DNA from: Crossaster papposus
Lineage: Eukaryota; Echinodermata; Asteroidea; Velatida; Solasteridae
Reading direction: 5' to 3'
Assembly: GCA_037893245.1 (NCBI GenBank)
Contig: JBAIAA010000511.1
Span: 186,001 to 250,000 of the forward strand
DNA: 64,000 bases
Shown here: positions 63,716 through 64,000 of the stretch, piece by piece
Numbering within the stretch: position 1 is the stretch's first letter
How the letters are laid out: the number at the start of each line of letters is the position of its first letter
Position numbers and translations under genes: made by a program
Notes under the pieces: model-generated
Databases searched by the model: none
What the model saw: only the letters and a program-made list of their open reading frames with translations
What the model was told of the DNA's origin: nothing

Positions 63716-64000
63716 AGGTAGGATACACCATTGGTAATTGCTTGAATTATCATGAATAGGTAGATTTCGGGGGTTGTATTTCACAGTAAATATCATTTAA
63801 CTGACCTGTCCAAAGTTTTACAATCATGGATGCCGAGAAAAGCACGGAAAACAGAGTTTGTTTTCAACCAGCGTCGAGCAGTTATTCTTATGTTATCTTT
63901 GTTTTTTATAGCGCATTGGAAAAATTAAATCTTATTAAAAAAAAATGGCGATCGCCGGAGTAATTACAGAATATGTAGCTCAATCATTTTGCTGGATGCC
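63716..64000 (+). mobile_element. TTAA MITE, family AGGTAGGATACACC, running off the window
   Basis: TTAA at 63712-63715, then AGGTAGGATACACCATTGGT and the complete left body to GCTCAATCATTTTGCTGGAT at the window edge. Confidence 0.85.

Noticed and set aside
1-64000. CRISPR array or prokaryotic operon
   Set aside because: Tandem repeats here are contiguous without unique spacers, and the genes have spliceosomal introns.

Overview
The window is animal nuclear DNA. It has no bacterial-type operons. Its genes are split into many short exons with GT-AG introns, and the introns are packed with transposable elements and tandem repeats. A marine invertebrate, perhaps a non-vertebrate deuterostome, fits the abundance of palindromic ATGTAC/TACCGG words and the mix of LINE, Penelope-like, hAT-, TTAA-, pogo- and mariner-type elements. 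That placement is inference; nothing here fixes the species.

Two host genes are supported, both on the + strand. (1) Bases 1897-3871 hold the last two coding exons of PEX14, the peroxisomal docking protein. The coiled-coil exon joins the C-terminal exon exactly at the conserved LLLNR/xQFP boundary; earlier exons lie left of base 1. (2) Bases 7352-63257 and beyond hold one very large gene, read here as 26 exons whose phases join into 2,671 uninterrupted codons with no stop before the window ends. It has a disordered N-terminal part (exons 1-5, with four VQ(D/E)NV motifs), a first block of tryptophan-centred helical repeats of the SFI1/centrin-binding kind (exons 6-19), a 1.45 kb Ser/Pro-rich disordered exon (exon 20) and a second block of W repeats (exons 21-26). 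A centrosomal or basal-body role is inference from repeat type. One intron is GC-AG.

The rest is mobile and repetitive DNA, much of it datable by nesting and target-site duplications (TSDs). I find: 14 copies of a ~235 bp TTAA-flanked MITE (ends CCAGTTCGCGCC); three more TTAA-flanked families; a superfamily of ~420-640 bp elements ending GTGACC and flanked by 4-bp A/T-rich duplications; three hAT-type insertions with perfect 8-bp TSDs; two copies of an element with CATCCTGAGCC ends, one with a perfect 9-bp TSD that spans a splice donor of the large gene; mariner-like and pogo-like MITEs; a LINE with an intact 1,017-codon endonuclease/reverse transcriptase ORF (38986-42039); a LINE tail (15606-15930); and a decayed Penelope-like reverse transcriptase inside a 4.56 kb inverted-repeat element that has split a 17-bp minisatellite.

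Several tandem arrays grow directly from mobile elements. The clearest are a 54-bp satellite made of the terminus of a TTAA MITE (56346-58150) and a 19-copy perfect 10-bp array inside a hAT MITE (45671-45860). No RNA genes, CRISPR arrays or bacterial features were seen.
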